Positions 56,401 to 63,590 of a DNA stretch of 64,000 bases are shown here, in pieces. This stretch comes from Undaria pinnatifida (lineage: Eukaryota > Sar > Phaeophyceae > Laminariales > Alariaceae). The notes beneath the pieces were generated by a model that saw only the letters and a list, made by a program, of their open reading frames with translations, made no database searches and was not told the DNA's origin. Positions within the stretch are counted from its first letter, which is position 1. Each line of letters starts with the position of its first letter. The stretch is from contig JABAKD010000029.1 of the NCBI GenBank assembly GCA_012845835.1, positions 176,501 through 240,500 of the forward strand. The letters run 5' to 3'. The translations under genes and the position numbers were made by a program.

Positions 56401-59400
56401 ATACTCTTCGCTTGGAATTCGTGCAGCAGGATGCTTGTACATTGTCTTGAACTTGTGTGCATTGCTGTTGTTGGTGTTCAATGGCTGCTTGCGGCAACTA
56501 AAAAGTGACGCTTTTTTTGGCGCCGTCAAGCGTATGAAGTATTGCCTACAAGGACGTACTCGCTCGCAAGAAGTTGCAAGGATGGGTATCGACCTTAAAT
56601 TTATTCGAACTCATCGCTGACGTATTTGGGGTAATGTTATAAAATACAACAGGTGTTGGGTCACTCCACAACATTCACCCGATGTGGTCTTATAATAGGC
56701 ATACTCGTATTAACGCCAGGTTTTTGACGTGTCAGGTCAGCTCACCCCTCGCAAATGTCGTTAGGGTAAGTGTGACCCGACCCGACCCGACCGGTGAGAC
56801 TCGAAAACCTGCTGACCCGACAGAACCCGATCGATCCACGAGATTTCGAACACCTCCTGACCCGACTCACCCCACTCACCCCACTCACCCCACTCACCCC
56901 ACTCACACCGCCAGATTGCAACAGATTGCAACAGATTGCCAGACCTCCCCACCCAACCCACGGGACGGATCATCATCATCATCATCATCATGCAAAAAAC
57001 CCTGATACCAACGATTGACGCCGCCCTCTTTGTCGCAGCTTCTATACATCCTGCGGACGTTAACGCTGCTCTCTTTATTCGTGTCGCAGCAGATTCTACT
57101 TGTATCCCTGCGGACGCGAACCCCACCCCTAACCCTCCGTGGAAGATGATGATTATATTCCCGCGGATACTGACCCTTACCATAGCCACCCGTTGAAAAT
57201 TCTGGTTAGATTCACGTGGATATCAACCCTACTAGTATCAATAATTCGTTTTAACAATAATCCCTAAAAACAATCCCTCTTAACAAAAATCCGGTTTGTT
57301 GCAGATTCTATTCCGGCGGACATCGGTTGCATTTTCGCAGCCCGGCAGTTTGCGCCCCCGGCGGCGTGCTCGTCCGTGTCTTCTTTCCTCACCCTTAACG
57401 TCGGCCCTGCAGGGTAAGAAAGCGCTACACGTATACACGTATATACTACTGTATGATAAGTTTTTGGGCCTTCCAATGGCCGTCACAAGCTAGCTAGCGT
57501 AAGGCCGCCCTGACTTGTTCGCCTTGTTGCGTTCTCCCCCCAGTGCCACTGATGATGCACCTGACACCCTCTATGAGCCCAATGCCGTGTTTAGTCAGTT
57601 CCTAGGGTCTGCTAGTATGGTGTTTTGTTTTTCCTTTCCTTTCCTTGCTTCCTATTCTTGTCTGTTATTTTATTTTCCTTTCCTCTTTCGCTTTCCTTTG
57701 TTTTGTTTTATTCCCTGTCCTTTCTCTTCTTTTCTTCGCTTTTCCATTATCTTCTCTTCTTTGCTTTTCTTTTATTTTCTTTGTTTCTTTGTCTCCAATT
57801 GACTTGAGTCTGATGTGCGTATGCGTAGTGATAGGTAATACGTGTAATATATACTCCGGAGTACGTGATAGTCTTTCCTGGGTGGCAAGCGGTATAGTCG
57901 GTTTTTCAGGCGCGATGACGTATGCGCCAGTATGGACCTAGCACATCGTAGGCTGACTCCCGATTGCACTTTTATATGTTTCTGGCGGAGGCATGAGTTG
58001 CGTCCGCTGTGACATATGCGTGTACCTCCTTTGGTTTGTTTGTGTTTTTGCTCTGGGGTATTCCTCACCTCCAGAGTGACTGAAGCCTGTCATGTGACCA
58101 CGGACTTGATTATGCGAGATAATGTGAGAACAACAACAGGGTTAGGGTTAGGGTTAGTGTTGGTGTTAGAGTTGGTGTTGGTGTTGGTGTTGGTGTTGGT
58201 GTTGGTGTTGGTGTTAGTGTTGGTGTTGGTGTTAGTGTTAGTGTTAGTATTAATGTTAGTGTTAGTGTTAGTGTTAGTGTTAGGGTTAGTGTTAGTGTTA
58301 GTGTTAGTGTTAGTGTTAGTGTTAGTGTTAGTGTTAGTGTTAGTGTTAGTGTTAGTGCTAGTGTTAGTGTTAGTGTTAGTGTTAGTGTTAGTGTTAGTGT
58401 TAGTGTTAGTGTTAGTGTTAGTGCTAGTGCTAGTGTTAGTGTTAGTGCTAGTGTTAGTGTTGGTGTTAGTGTTGGTGTTAGTGTTATTGTTGGTGTTGGT
58501 GTTGGGTTAGGGTTAGGGTTAGTGGTGGCGATAGCGATCGCGATATGTAGCGATAGACGGCATGATTACCACGTGCCCGTAGCTGTACCGTAGCTGTGCC
58601 GTTGGTCTGTTAGGGTTAGGGGGTTACGGTTACGGTTACGGTTGGATCACTTTATTAATAGGTGGATAGGGTTGCGGTTAGGGCCGTTTTGCGTAGTGAT
58701 CTTTAGAACCCGGCGGTCCTTACTGTTACGTCCGTATACGCAGTACAGTAGTGGTATGTATAATATAGTACCAGGGTATTTGTATTAGTAATGACAGTTC
58801 CTGGCGCATCTGTGAATGGATCTACTTTACGATGCTGAAGCAAACGATGTTGGATGCTCGATAAATGACGATGATGCGCCGTGCTGGGAGGCAGGTAATC
58901 TGGCCACGCGACAACGTTTGCAGCCGCTTCATAGGGTGTCACTGAATCCTTTATCTATTTCACGTTGTTGAGTGCTCGGTTTTTGACGACCACGCATCCT
59001 TCTGGATTGCAGGTACTCTGGCCACGCGACAACCTTTGAGGCCGCGGTGCACGGGTTTGGTTCGGTTCAGGAATTAAAGAGGATAAGGAAGGAAGTTAAA
59101 GCCAAGTTCCCGCCTGTGCAGGTCAGTGAGGCATTCATGAATTATTTCAGTCAGCCAGCCAGTCAGTCAGTCAGTCAGTCAGTTCATCAGTCCGTCATTT
59201 AGTCATTCAGTCATTCATTAGTGTTTTCCTTTAAGAAAGGGTTAGGGTTAGGCCAAGTTGCGACCTGTGCAGGTTAGGTTTGGAGCATGCCTACTCCCAA
59301 ATATCCCCTGTGGCTCGTAGCAAACTGGTTTTAGCGCACACCTTTTTGGGGAGACGTTTATTTTACTGTGCTGTGCTGTGCTGTGCTGTGCTGTACTGTA

Positions 59401-59993
59401 CTGCACTTACTGTACTGTACTGCACTGTACTGTAAAGGTGGATGGCTTTATCTTCGCCCCAGCTAAGGAGTTGGCTGGTGACTAAAACACTGTATCCCCG
59501 TATCATATAATATGATTTCATTGAGTATGCTCATGAGTACACCACTTGCTCAATAAGCAATCTTAGGTGGTGTCACAAACTACTGTATTCCCGCACAAGT
59601 GGCAGCGCTTGCCCCTTTTACGCCCCCCAACCCTAACCCTAACTCCAACCCTAACCCTAACCCTAAGCTAGGCGTTGTAGGGATGCGAGGTACCACTAAT
59701 ACCACTAATAGCTACGAATAGCTACGAATAGCTACTAATAGCTACTAGTAGCTACTAATAGCTACGGTCGTGCGACTACGGCCGTGCACGAAATGAACCC
59801 CCCCCCTTCCCCTCCCCTCCCCATAAATCCCCTTGGTGCCCTGCAGATCCCACGCGTTGGGCCTCGCCCCGTCTACAAGGGTGGGCCGTTCTACGAAAGC
59901 ACCCCCGGGATTGAGGCCTACTGCTTCAAGTTCCCAGGAGCGGATGCTGCGGTCGTCAGGTCCACGCAAAACGCCTTTGCCAGCAGGGGGGAG
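41381..59993 (+). CDS. SCCPDH: Saccharopine dehydrogenase-like oxidoreductase (SCCPDH family), exons 1-7, 3' end missing
   Basis: Seven exons (41381-41430, 52482-52584, 53543-53724, 56151-56263, 57305-57413, 59013-59121, 59847-59993) join without any frame break into exactly 271 codons. Every junction has GT donor and AG acceptor, and every split codon completes sensibly. The protein starts MARGMDILIVGASGFTG, the Rossmann NAD(P)-binding loop. It continues with SWGVAGRSRTKIDD, then LCLNCTGPYRFLGEAVVSAC, DAGTDYIDLCGEPEFMQ, CAFDSIPADIG, TTFEAAVHGFGSVQELKRI and KFPGADAAVVRSTQ, in the order seen in SCCPDH-like proteins of plants, animals and bacteria (about 400-450 residues). About 130-170 residues are still to come. 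Family members are membrane or lipid-associated putative oxidoreductases; true saccharopine dehydrogenase activity should not be assumed. Intron 1 is about 11 kb and filled with transposons. Three introns contain decayed copies of the next exon. Confidence 0.92.
42010..44020. mobile_element. Terminal-inverted-repeat element in intron 1
   Basis: GGCCATTTCTTGCACAGCCGGATT at about 42033 is the inverted match of the sequence ending at about 44010 (on the minus strand GGCCATTTCTTACACAGTCGGATT). Inside both ends lie runs of CAGTCGAAAAC/GTTTTCGACTG motifs, repeated again near 43430-43520 as tandem GGTCGAAAAACTC. No transposase frame is visible and no clean target-site duplication was found. This fits a non-autonomous DNA element of about 2 kb, later hit by a TRIM (42201-42621). 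Confidence 0.65.
42201..42621 (-). mobile_element. TRIM: 421-bp miniature LTR retrotransposon
   Basis: Direct repeats of 79 bp (42201-42279) and 78 bp (42544-42621) begin TGTG and end CACA on either strand and differ by only a few bases. On the minus strand the right repeat is followed by one base and then TGGCGTCGACGGCAGGA, a textbook primer-binding site. The left repeat is preceded by TTTAGTGGGGGAGAA, a textbook polypurine tract. The interior (~264 bp) has no coding capacity but contains a tRNA-like GGTTCGATTC. No target-site duplication is visible. Confidence 0.8.
44021..45350. other. Intron 1 sequence, no recognisable gene
   Basis: A 240-codon minus-strand frame (44117-44839) has a central part (VIVLDSKKQPAVDIGANAHE) that reads like protein, but it matches no family I know and shows no splice context that would make it a gene. 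CTG/TGC-rich patches occur near 44500-44660. Confidence 0.35.
45351..46571. mobile_element. Long terminal-inverted-repeat (fold-back) element, 1.22 kb
   Basis: The left arm 45351-45592 begins GGGCAGACGACAGAAAGCGG. The right arm, about 46337-46571, is its reverse complement and ends CCGCTTTCTGTCGTCTGCCC. The arms are about 240 bp and mostly identical, sharing CGGTATACCGCAACCAT, CCGTGCGGTACAGCAGAATA and TTTTCAGCTCGGCCGTCACC. Between them is ~740 bp with a LINE 3'-end fragment and a small duplicated block (ACGAAT(A/T)CGCAAGGCGGGC at 45784 and 46011). No transposase is present. Such long arms are typical of fold-back elements or non-autonomous Mutator-like elements. Confidence 0.85.
45885..46010 (-). 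mobile_element. LINE 3'-end fragment inside the fold-back element
   Basis: TTCTCACATTAACTCGCATAATCAAGTCCGTGGTCACAGGACAGGCTCCAGTCACTCTGGAG matches the start of the LINE 3' region at 31926-31990 almost perfectly. The end joins TTGTGG in place of a long TTG tail. Confidence 0.85.
46925..47300 (-). mobile_element. LINE C-terminal fragment ending in telomere-like repeats
   Basis: On the minus strand the fragment encodes KKAGKWYWGVFEAAERFMARWHVEEK, homologous to KAGRWFRRVEEGAELFMRDWHETER of the LINE at 32.8 kb. A basic tail follows, then GTTTGGTT-type repeats and finally GGGTTAGGGTTAGGGTTAT at its 3' side (plus strand CCCTAACCCTAACCCTGAGG at 46939). It is a different subfamily from the LINE at 31.9-34.3 kb. 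Confidence 0.7.
47301..49160. other. Intron 1 sequence, no recognisable gene
   Basis: Short frames only. A G-rich patch at 48598-48650 with GGGCGGAGAGGGCGAGG resembles the flanks of R1 copies. An 89-codon frame at 47408 is unexplained. Confidence 0.45.
49161..49215. repeat. TAGTACTGTAC tandem repeat
   Basis: ACTAGTACTGT units, 12 bp long, repeat about four times at 49168-49206. Related CTGTAGTACGTACC strings follow to 49350. Confidence 0.8.
49216..51760. other. Intron 1 sequence; diverged R1 fragment; no recognisable gene
   Basis: A GC-richer block at 49741-50010 is open in all three plus frames and one minus frame, which is a composition effect. A short R1 remnant (GAGTTCGACAAGGGGTTAGGG ... 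CTTTGCAAGCTGCGTGATAC) lies at about 51546-51605. Confidence 0.45.
51768..52012 (+). repeat. 25-bp minisatellite, about ten units
   Basis: ATCCCTCATATTAGTCGGTTTATTG repeats head to tail with rare changes (ATTGGTC, ATACTAG, one unit missing a T). No spacers separate the units. Confidence 0.95.
52482..52584 (+). CDS. SCCPDH: SCCPDH-like exon 2
   Basis: The acceptor is TGTGCACAG|G. One base completes Gly, followed by AQVCKRLAESVGNGSWPG and VSWGVAGRSRTKIDDK, then GTGAGC (phase 0). AGRS is the second strand-end of the Rossmann fold that contacts the cofactor phosphate or ribose in this family. Confidence 0.88.
53543..53724 (+). CDS. SCCPDH: SCCPDH-like exon 3
   Basis: The acceptor is CATGTCAG|G. 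It encodes VLAPLRAAGLAVPRDEDILV, then DNSDAAALREAVGRARLCLN and CTGPYRFLGEAVVSACVDA plus two bases of Gly before GTGAGA (phase 2). NCTGPYRFLGE..V.AC is the most conserved family block. Confidence 0.92.
53725..55040. other. Intron 3, left part
   Basis: No gene. Contains TTG/CTG repeats (about 54265-54310), CAATCAGCAAT repeats (54735-54795) and a GGCGAT repeat (54800-54830). Confidence 0.5.
55040..55240. repeat. TACACTATTAAT repeats
   Basis: ACACTATTAAT(G/A) units recur irregularly at 55045-55240. The same string appears at 63522, so it may be a short dispersed motif. Confidence 0.7.
55462..55485 (+). repeat. Interstitial TTAGGG tract with AAGTTACGCC repeats
   Basis: GGGTTAGGGTTAGGGTTAG is followed by three CCAAGTTACG units. 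Confidence 0.85.
55628..55735 (+). pseudogene. Decayed copy A of SCCPDH exon 4 with its acceptor region
   Basis: GGGCAAGACGGACTACATCGACTATTGTGAGGAAACTGAGCTG parallels the true exon's GGCAGGACCGACTACATTGACCTTTGTGGGGAGCCGGAGTT. Upstream, GTGCTTTATGGTGGTGGTGG matches ATGCTTTATCGTGGTGGCGG before the true exon. The acceptor AG is lost (GGGCAAG) and similarity fades after GTGCAACTGACGATCTAC. Confidence 0.8.
55805..55990 (+). pseudogene. Decayed copy B of SCCPDH exon 4
   Basis: It keeps an acceptor (TGGGCAG|G) and ACTGACTACGTCGACCTATT, then has an early stop and a deletion, then ACCCTGAAATGCCACGAGCA and AAGCCAAGGGGGTCATC, matching the true exon's CCCTGAAGTACCACGAGGCTGCGCAAGCC. The upstream GTTTGCTGCTGTGCCTGTA is also duplicated (true copy at 56089). 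Confidence 0.85.
56151..56263 (+). CDS. SCCPDH: SCCPDH-like exon 4
   Basis: The acceptor is GATTGGCAG|G. It encodes TDYIDLCGEPEFMQLITLKY, then HEAAQAKQVIVMHACAF, and one base of Asp before GTGAGC (phase 1). Confidence 0.92.
56264..57020. other. Intron 4, left part; CCCACTCAC repeat
   Basis: No gene. A CACCCCACTC unit repeats about four times at 56868-56908, CCCGACCCGA at 56778-56795, AGATTGCAAC at 56914-56940 and ATC repeats at 56970-56990. Confidence 0.7.
57030..57225 (+). pseudogene. Series of decayed copies of SCCPDH exon 5's 5' edge
   Basis: Segments at about 57031-57060 (TGTCGCAGCTTCTATACATCCTGCGGACG), 57082-57118 (TGTCGCAGCAGATTCTACTTGTATCCCTGCGGACG), 57148-57172 (GATTATATTCCCGCGGATACTGAC) and 57203-57220 resemble the true acceptor and exon start TTGTTGCAGATTCTATTCCGGCGGACATC. 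They are spaced roughly 50-60 bp apart. Confidence 0.65.
57305..57413 (+). CDS. SCCPDH: SCCPDH-like exon 5
   Basis: The acceptor is TTTGTTGCAG|AT. The two bases complete Asp of CAFDSIPADIG. It continues CIFAARQFAPPAACSS and VSSFLTLNVGPA plus two bases before GTAAGA (phase 2). FDSIPAD is a family signature. Confidence 0.9.
57455..58137 (+). mobile_element. LINE 3'-region insertion in intron 5
   Basis: This is the reverse complement of 31915-32600 in collinear order: GGGCCTTCCAATGGCCGTCACAAG, GCCGCCCTGACTTGTTCGCC, CAGTTCCTAGGGTCTGCTAGTATG, a ~180-nt pyrimidine-rich tract (57628-57795), CAATTGACTTGAGTC, TTTTATATGTTTCTGGCGGAGGCATGA, ACCACGGACTTGATTATGCGAGATAATGTGAGAAC. It ends AACAACA directly before GGGTTAGGGTTAGGG. 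It begins 41 bp after the exon 5 donor. Confidence 0.9.
58138..58525 (+). repeat. Telomere-like (TTAGGG/TTAGTG/TTGGTG)n array
   Basis: It begins and ends with TTAGGG units and between them is a ~350-bp hexanucleotide array dominated by GTTAGT and GTTGGT. A further GGGTTAGGGGGTTACGGTTACGG patch follows at 58608-58690. Confidence 0.93.
58890..58940 (+). pseudogene. Decayed copy of SCCPDH exon 6 start
   Basis: GGCAG|GTAATCTGGCCACGCGACAACGTTTGCAGCCGC matches the true exon's TGCAG|GTACTCTGGCCACGCGACAACCTTTGAGGCCGC. The preceding ~45 bp also correspond (GTTGGATGCTCG versus GTTGAGTGCTCG). After CAGCCGCTTCATAGGGTGTC it departs. Confidence 0.88.
59013..59121 (+). CDS. SCCPDH: SCCPDH-like exon 6
   Basis: The acceptor is GGATTGCAG|G. 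One base completes Gly, followed by YSGHATTFEAAVHGFGSVQE and LKRIRKEVKAKFPPVQ, then GTCAGT (phase 0). The (T)(Y/F)E.AVHGFGSVQEL block is typical of the family. Confidence 0.92.
59122..59846. repeat. Intron 6: simple repeats and telomere-like tracts
   Basis: It contains CAGT repeats (59150-59180), TTAGGG at about 59240-59256, CTGTGCTGTGCTGTACTGTACTG repeats (59366-59440), CCCTAACCCTAACTCC...CCCTAACCCTAA (59628-59665) and AATAGCTAC(T/G) repeats (59697-59765). Confidence 0.9.
59847..59993 (+). CDS. SCCPDH: SCCPDH-like exon 7
   Basis: The acceptor is GCCCTGCAG|A. It encodes IPRVGPRPVYKGGPFYESTP, then GIEAYCFKFPGADAAVVRST and QNAFASRGE, and stops at GTGAGG (phase 0). LPxADAxVVRRT is the corresponding block in plant members. 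Confidence 0.92.
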
Positions 59994-61260
59994 GTGAGGA
60001 CGTGTCTAAGGTGTCTACAGCAGGGGGTGCCTTGTGAGAAACGGAATCGCTCACCCAGCCTGGGTTTCTTGTTTGGTGGGAGAGGGTACGTTCTACTGAG
60101 TATACACTAACTTCAATGTATCGTGTTCCGGATTTCTTAAATTCCTGTAAATATCAGCCTACGTTTTGTTGGCCTGCTTGTTTTCTTGTTGTCATTCTTG
60201 CTATCAACTATTAACTATAATCTATTAACTAGCTTTAGTGGACTGCACTCTAGGAGTACTATTAATACGGGTAATACTACTCCACCTGATATAGCACATT
60301 TTCGCCAAAATATTTGTGGCTGGCTGGGTGGTGTAGGAGAGGGGCGTGTAGTAGGTCTAGGCGAAACATTTGGGACTGACGAGGCTCTTCAATGTGCAAG
60401 AGGGGTATTAGTAGTACATTTTATGAAACTATCATAATATCGTCAGCTGTGAGTTCGACAAATTTTGGGTCGATAGTTATCTTCGCAAGCTGCGTGATCA
60501 ACCGGCCGCTTGTTTTAAGTTGTCATGATTCATCATTGTCAATTTTCGCCGTAGCGTTTGTGATGCACGGGGCTTCTCCATATGGGGGAGGCGGGGGGGG
60601 GCATACTCGTTTGGTGCTTGCCTTTGCCACGTGACCATTATTATGATTGACCATGCATCCCTTTCGAGATGGAGCAACACCGTTTCTACTCGTTTCTACT
60701 CCTGATAGATACCTCCAACATTTGGGCGCTCGTTACTGTTTTCCCCATATTTTACGTTTTACCAAAATATGTGTCTTGTACCCTTCCTGTTTCGCTGCCC
60801 GTGTCCACCATTTATCTCCTATGATAGAATAGCGATCGCTCTCTACCCCACCTCTTTTTCCGGGCACAGGCAGCTGTTACACTAGCTGTTAACCAACGAA
60901 ACGAAAGATGAAAGCAAGGCGTGTTTTGCAATTTGTTCAGAAATCTCTCCCCTCTAGTTTATGGTTGGTTTTCATCGTTTTGATGGTTTTCATGGTTTTC
61001 ATCCTGAGCCTTCAGGAATTCGGTGTAATTTTCCATTCGTCCCGCGTTCCCCCCAAGGGTTTGCCCCTTGTGTAAGGCTTTGGTCGGTGTCTTTCTGGGT
61101 ACTGCGTCGTCCGTACTGCTTGGCTCATTCACTGCAGTGAACAAAAAACGCGCGATTCGGAGGCGTTTTTCAGACCGCTCGCACAGACCATACGAAATAT
61201 ATACCAGGTATGAAAATGTATACTTCAAAGTATATACGAGTACTTCGTATATGATAATTC
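59994..61260. other. No recognisable gene; presumed intron 7; R1 remnant
   Basis: A diverged R1 fragment (CAGCTGTGAGTTCGACAAATT ... CTTCGCAAGCTGCGTGAT) lies at about 60441-60505. No exon with recognisable SCCPDH C-terminal sequence was found. Confidence 0.45.
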
Positions 61261-61399
61261 TTTTTGGGGGGATTCGGTCAGGAGTTTCTTTCCGTCTCGG
61301 CCTCAGTATGCGATTCTCGGAACTGGAATTCTCGGTCAAATAGCTTCGTTCGAGCGTCGTCTTCGGGGGGCGGCTCAAACCCTCGCCCTGCCGTATCCG

Positions 61400-62425
61400 T
61401 TCCGCACCTGCCGGGATCGGGTACGTGGGCTGAGCGAGACAAGCGAGAAGTGCGCAAATTTTTGTATTTTAAGAAGGTATTAACCCGAACTATTCTTGCA
61501 TCTTGGCATATGCAGAGCTTGAACGAAAAAAACATATGGGGAATCCTTTATTTCCAAGTTGGCATCATTTCCAAGTTGGCTTCCTATTTCGTCCCCACCA
61601 CACTTTTTTCATGGTCACACCTCGAAGCGTTTGACCTATTGTCGTACGACTGCTGTGTCGTTGCTTTTCGACATCGGATTTCAAGGTTAAATACCTCTGT
61701 TCGAGCGTTCGTTGTCTTCGAGGGGGGTCGTTCCCTACCCAACGACACCATTACACCCAGAGTGTCCGTGCCGATTCTTCATCCTAGAGAGATACGACTT
61801 GTTATTATGTGGTCACAGACTGTGAGACAGAGTAAACCAAACAATCGCAATAAATCAAGGTATGAAGCAAGTGAAATGCTAGCGTACCGGGTACGAGAAC
61901 ACAACAAAACAGGCCAGACAATAAAAGAAAAAAAAAAAAAACAACGAACGGAGTCGCTCTTAAAAACCGCAGTAGTACGAGAAACAATGTTTGTCAGTCT
62001 TTTTCGTTGCCGCTCCAAAGAGTCGTTCCGTATATATTGGTCCACGATCAACGATCCATCTTTCAGGACCGCATAACAAATACCCCACACTAATTCCATG
62101 TATATTTATATCCACAAACGAAACGTGGACGCACTTCTAAAGGTAGGTGTGATCATCAAGGTATAATTATTGGTGTTTCGAACGCTTTGTTGTGTGGTTG
62201 CAAGAATTGCGCTGGCTACTGACTGTTGTTGTTGCAGGTCAATCCGTTCAGCACCTCGACGTAAACACGGATGGATGCTGAGCGAGACAAGCGAGAGGCG
62301 CGCAAAACATTGTATTTTGAACGGTACTCTCAAGTTATTCTTCGCATCTTGATGTATGGAGAGGTTGATAAAATAAAAGTTGGCAAGACACTATTTCCAA
62401 ATTGGCGTCATATTTTGTCCCAAAA
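61400..62425. repeat. Diverged direct repeat, ~850 bp apart
   Basis: GCTGAGCGAGACAAGCGAGA(A/G)G(T/C)GCGCAAA followed by TTGTATTTT, ATTCTTGCATCTTG / ATTCTTCGCATCTTG and TTTCCAA occurs at about 61430-61600 and at 62277-62425. The 270-codon frame 61264-62076 runs across the first copy and is not recognisable as a protein. Confidence 0.65.
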
Positions 62426-63279
62426 AAAAATAGTACTATTTACTGTAAAAAAAATCCCCAGGGAACTGCGGTAGATATCATAGTAGTGCATTTCTTTATT
62501 GAAATTCGGTAGGTACACGTACATACATGGATTTAGACGTGGCACGCGCACGCATGACTAAAACGAGGAGGTGGCAGTGATTACGACTACTGCCCCAGAA
62601 AAAGCCACACAGCAGCGTTGCGAGTGGCTGCGTCCCCGGGGCCTCGAGGGTGGTATTATACAAGTTCGGGCAAACCGACATGGTTTGTACTCTCGTGCAA
62701 ATAATATAGGTACGAACGAGTAAGACCACGCACAGCGATGTTCTTATTACACACAACATGCTTTTTGTCTGTGACATGTTATGACATGGGGGGAGGGTGT
62801 ACCAAATAACAGGGAATACATTTTCGACACAAAAAACAAGAGAAAAAATAACCCTTCCTCCTGTTGTTAAGCTGCGCCACGCGAAGGTCGTAGTAAGTAG
62901 ACAGTATCCAAAGAAAAATCCTGTGAGTGGCATGCATTCATCCCGGTATCGCGTCGTTTGCTGTTTTTTTCCCCGAGAAGACTCTTTGGAGAAATATAGG
63001 CGGTGTGCTTTGTTGTTGCTGTGGTCCCTGACTCCGTTGCTGTGGTCGTTTGCCGGTCACGTGCAAGCGGTCGTGTTGGTGCGTAAGTGACAAATAAATT
63101 TGTGTTGCTTCGTGCTTGACGTTCTCCTTGCTGCTGATTGCTGATTGATCATCTCGTCTAGTGAGTTTTTTTTCTTTTTTTGGCACATTTCTACTTTTCA
63201 GCTTCTGGGCATACTAGCTGTGATCACAGGTGTCGTCCCTTCCCCCCCCCCCCTTCCGGTTAATGCCTTCATTATTGTT
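62426..63279. other. No recognisable gene
   Basis: Only short frames. A possible tiny exon at 63193-63220 (acceptor TTTTCAG, donor GTGTCG) encodes LLGILAVIT, but this is too little to assign. Confidence 0.4.
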
Positions 63280-63480
63280 TGCGCATAGGGTTCAGCACCC
63301 ACTGATCGTCGATTTTTCATCGAGTATTGCTAACTCACGCTCTCGCGCTTTCCGCGAGTCAACTAGTGCACAAGAAAAAGGCCCGCGAAAATTTATACGA
63401 GTACGCACTCGGCGGGATTCGAACTCACGAAATTGACCTATACCAGGCTCGAAGATAACCTGATACGCCACCGGGGCAGT
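63280..63480 (-). mobile_element. SINE-like element with tRNA-derived head
   Basis: On the minus strand the head reads GCCCCGGTGGCGTATCAGG (A-box-like), then GAGTTCGAATCCCGCCGAG (B box, perfect GTTCGAATCC). The body contains AAGCGCGAGAGCGTGAGTTA and GATGAAAAATCGACG and ends AACCCTATGCGCAAAC. Body and end match the element at 15225-15440. Confidence 0.75.
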
Positions 63481-63493
63481 GAGTGATATAGAG

Positions 63494-63590
63494 CCGGTCG
63501 CCCCGGTGGTCTAGTTGGGTTACACTATTAATACTATGAATAGCGTTGGTCCTTTGGTTACATAACCACCGCGGTGTGAGCTCTGTTGGC
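63494..63590 (+). ncRNA. tRNA-derived head on the opposite strand
   Basis: GTCGCCCCGGTGGTCTAGTTGGGTTA fits a tRNA 5' half (A box TGGTCTAGTTGG). It is interrupted by ACACTATTAATACTATGAAT, then continues GGTCCTTTGGTTACATAACC and ACCGCGGTGTGAGCTC. It lies head to head with the SINE at 63280-63480. Poor B box and broken stems make it a pseudogene or SINE. Confidence 0.5.

Noticed and set aside
58016-58510. 164-codon Leu/Val-repeat open frame
   Set aside because: It is a translation of the GTTAGT/GTTGGT hexamer array; no stop arises because the repeat is a multiple of three.
58138-58690. Chromosome end
   Set aside because: Telomere-like units are short, degenerate and inside an intron with coding exons on both sides.
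61264-62076. 270-codon plus frame as a gene or as SCCPDH 3' exon
   Set aside because: It crosses a direct-repeat copy and contains no SCCPDH C-terminal motif; composition is not consistent along its length.
63193-63220. Micro-exon of the SCCPDH-like gene
   Set aside because: Only nine residues (LLGILAVIT) with weak donor; cannot be told from chance.
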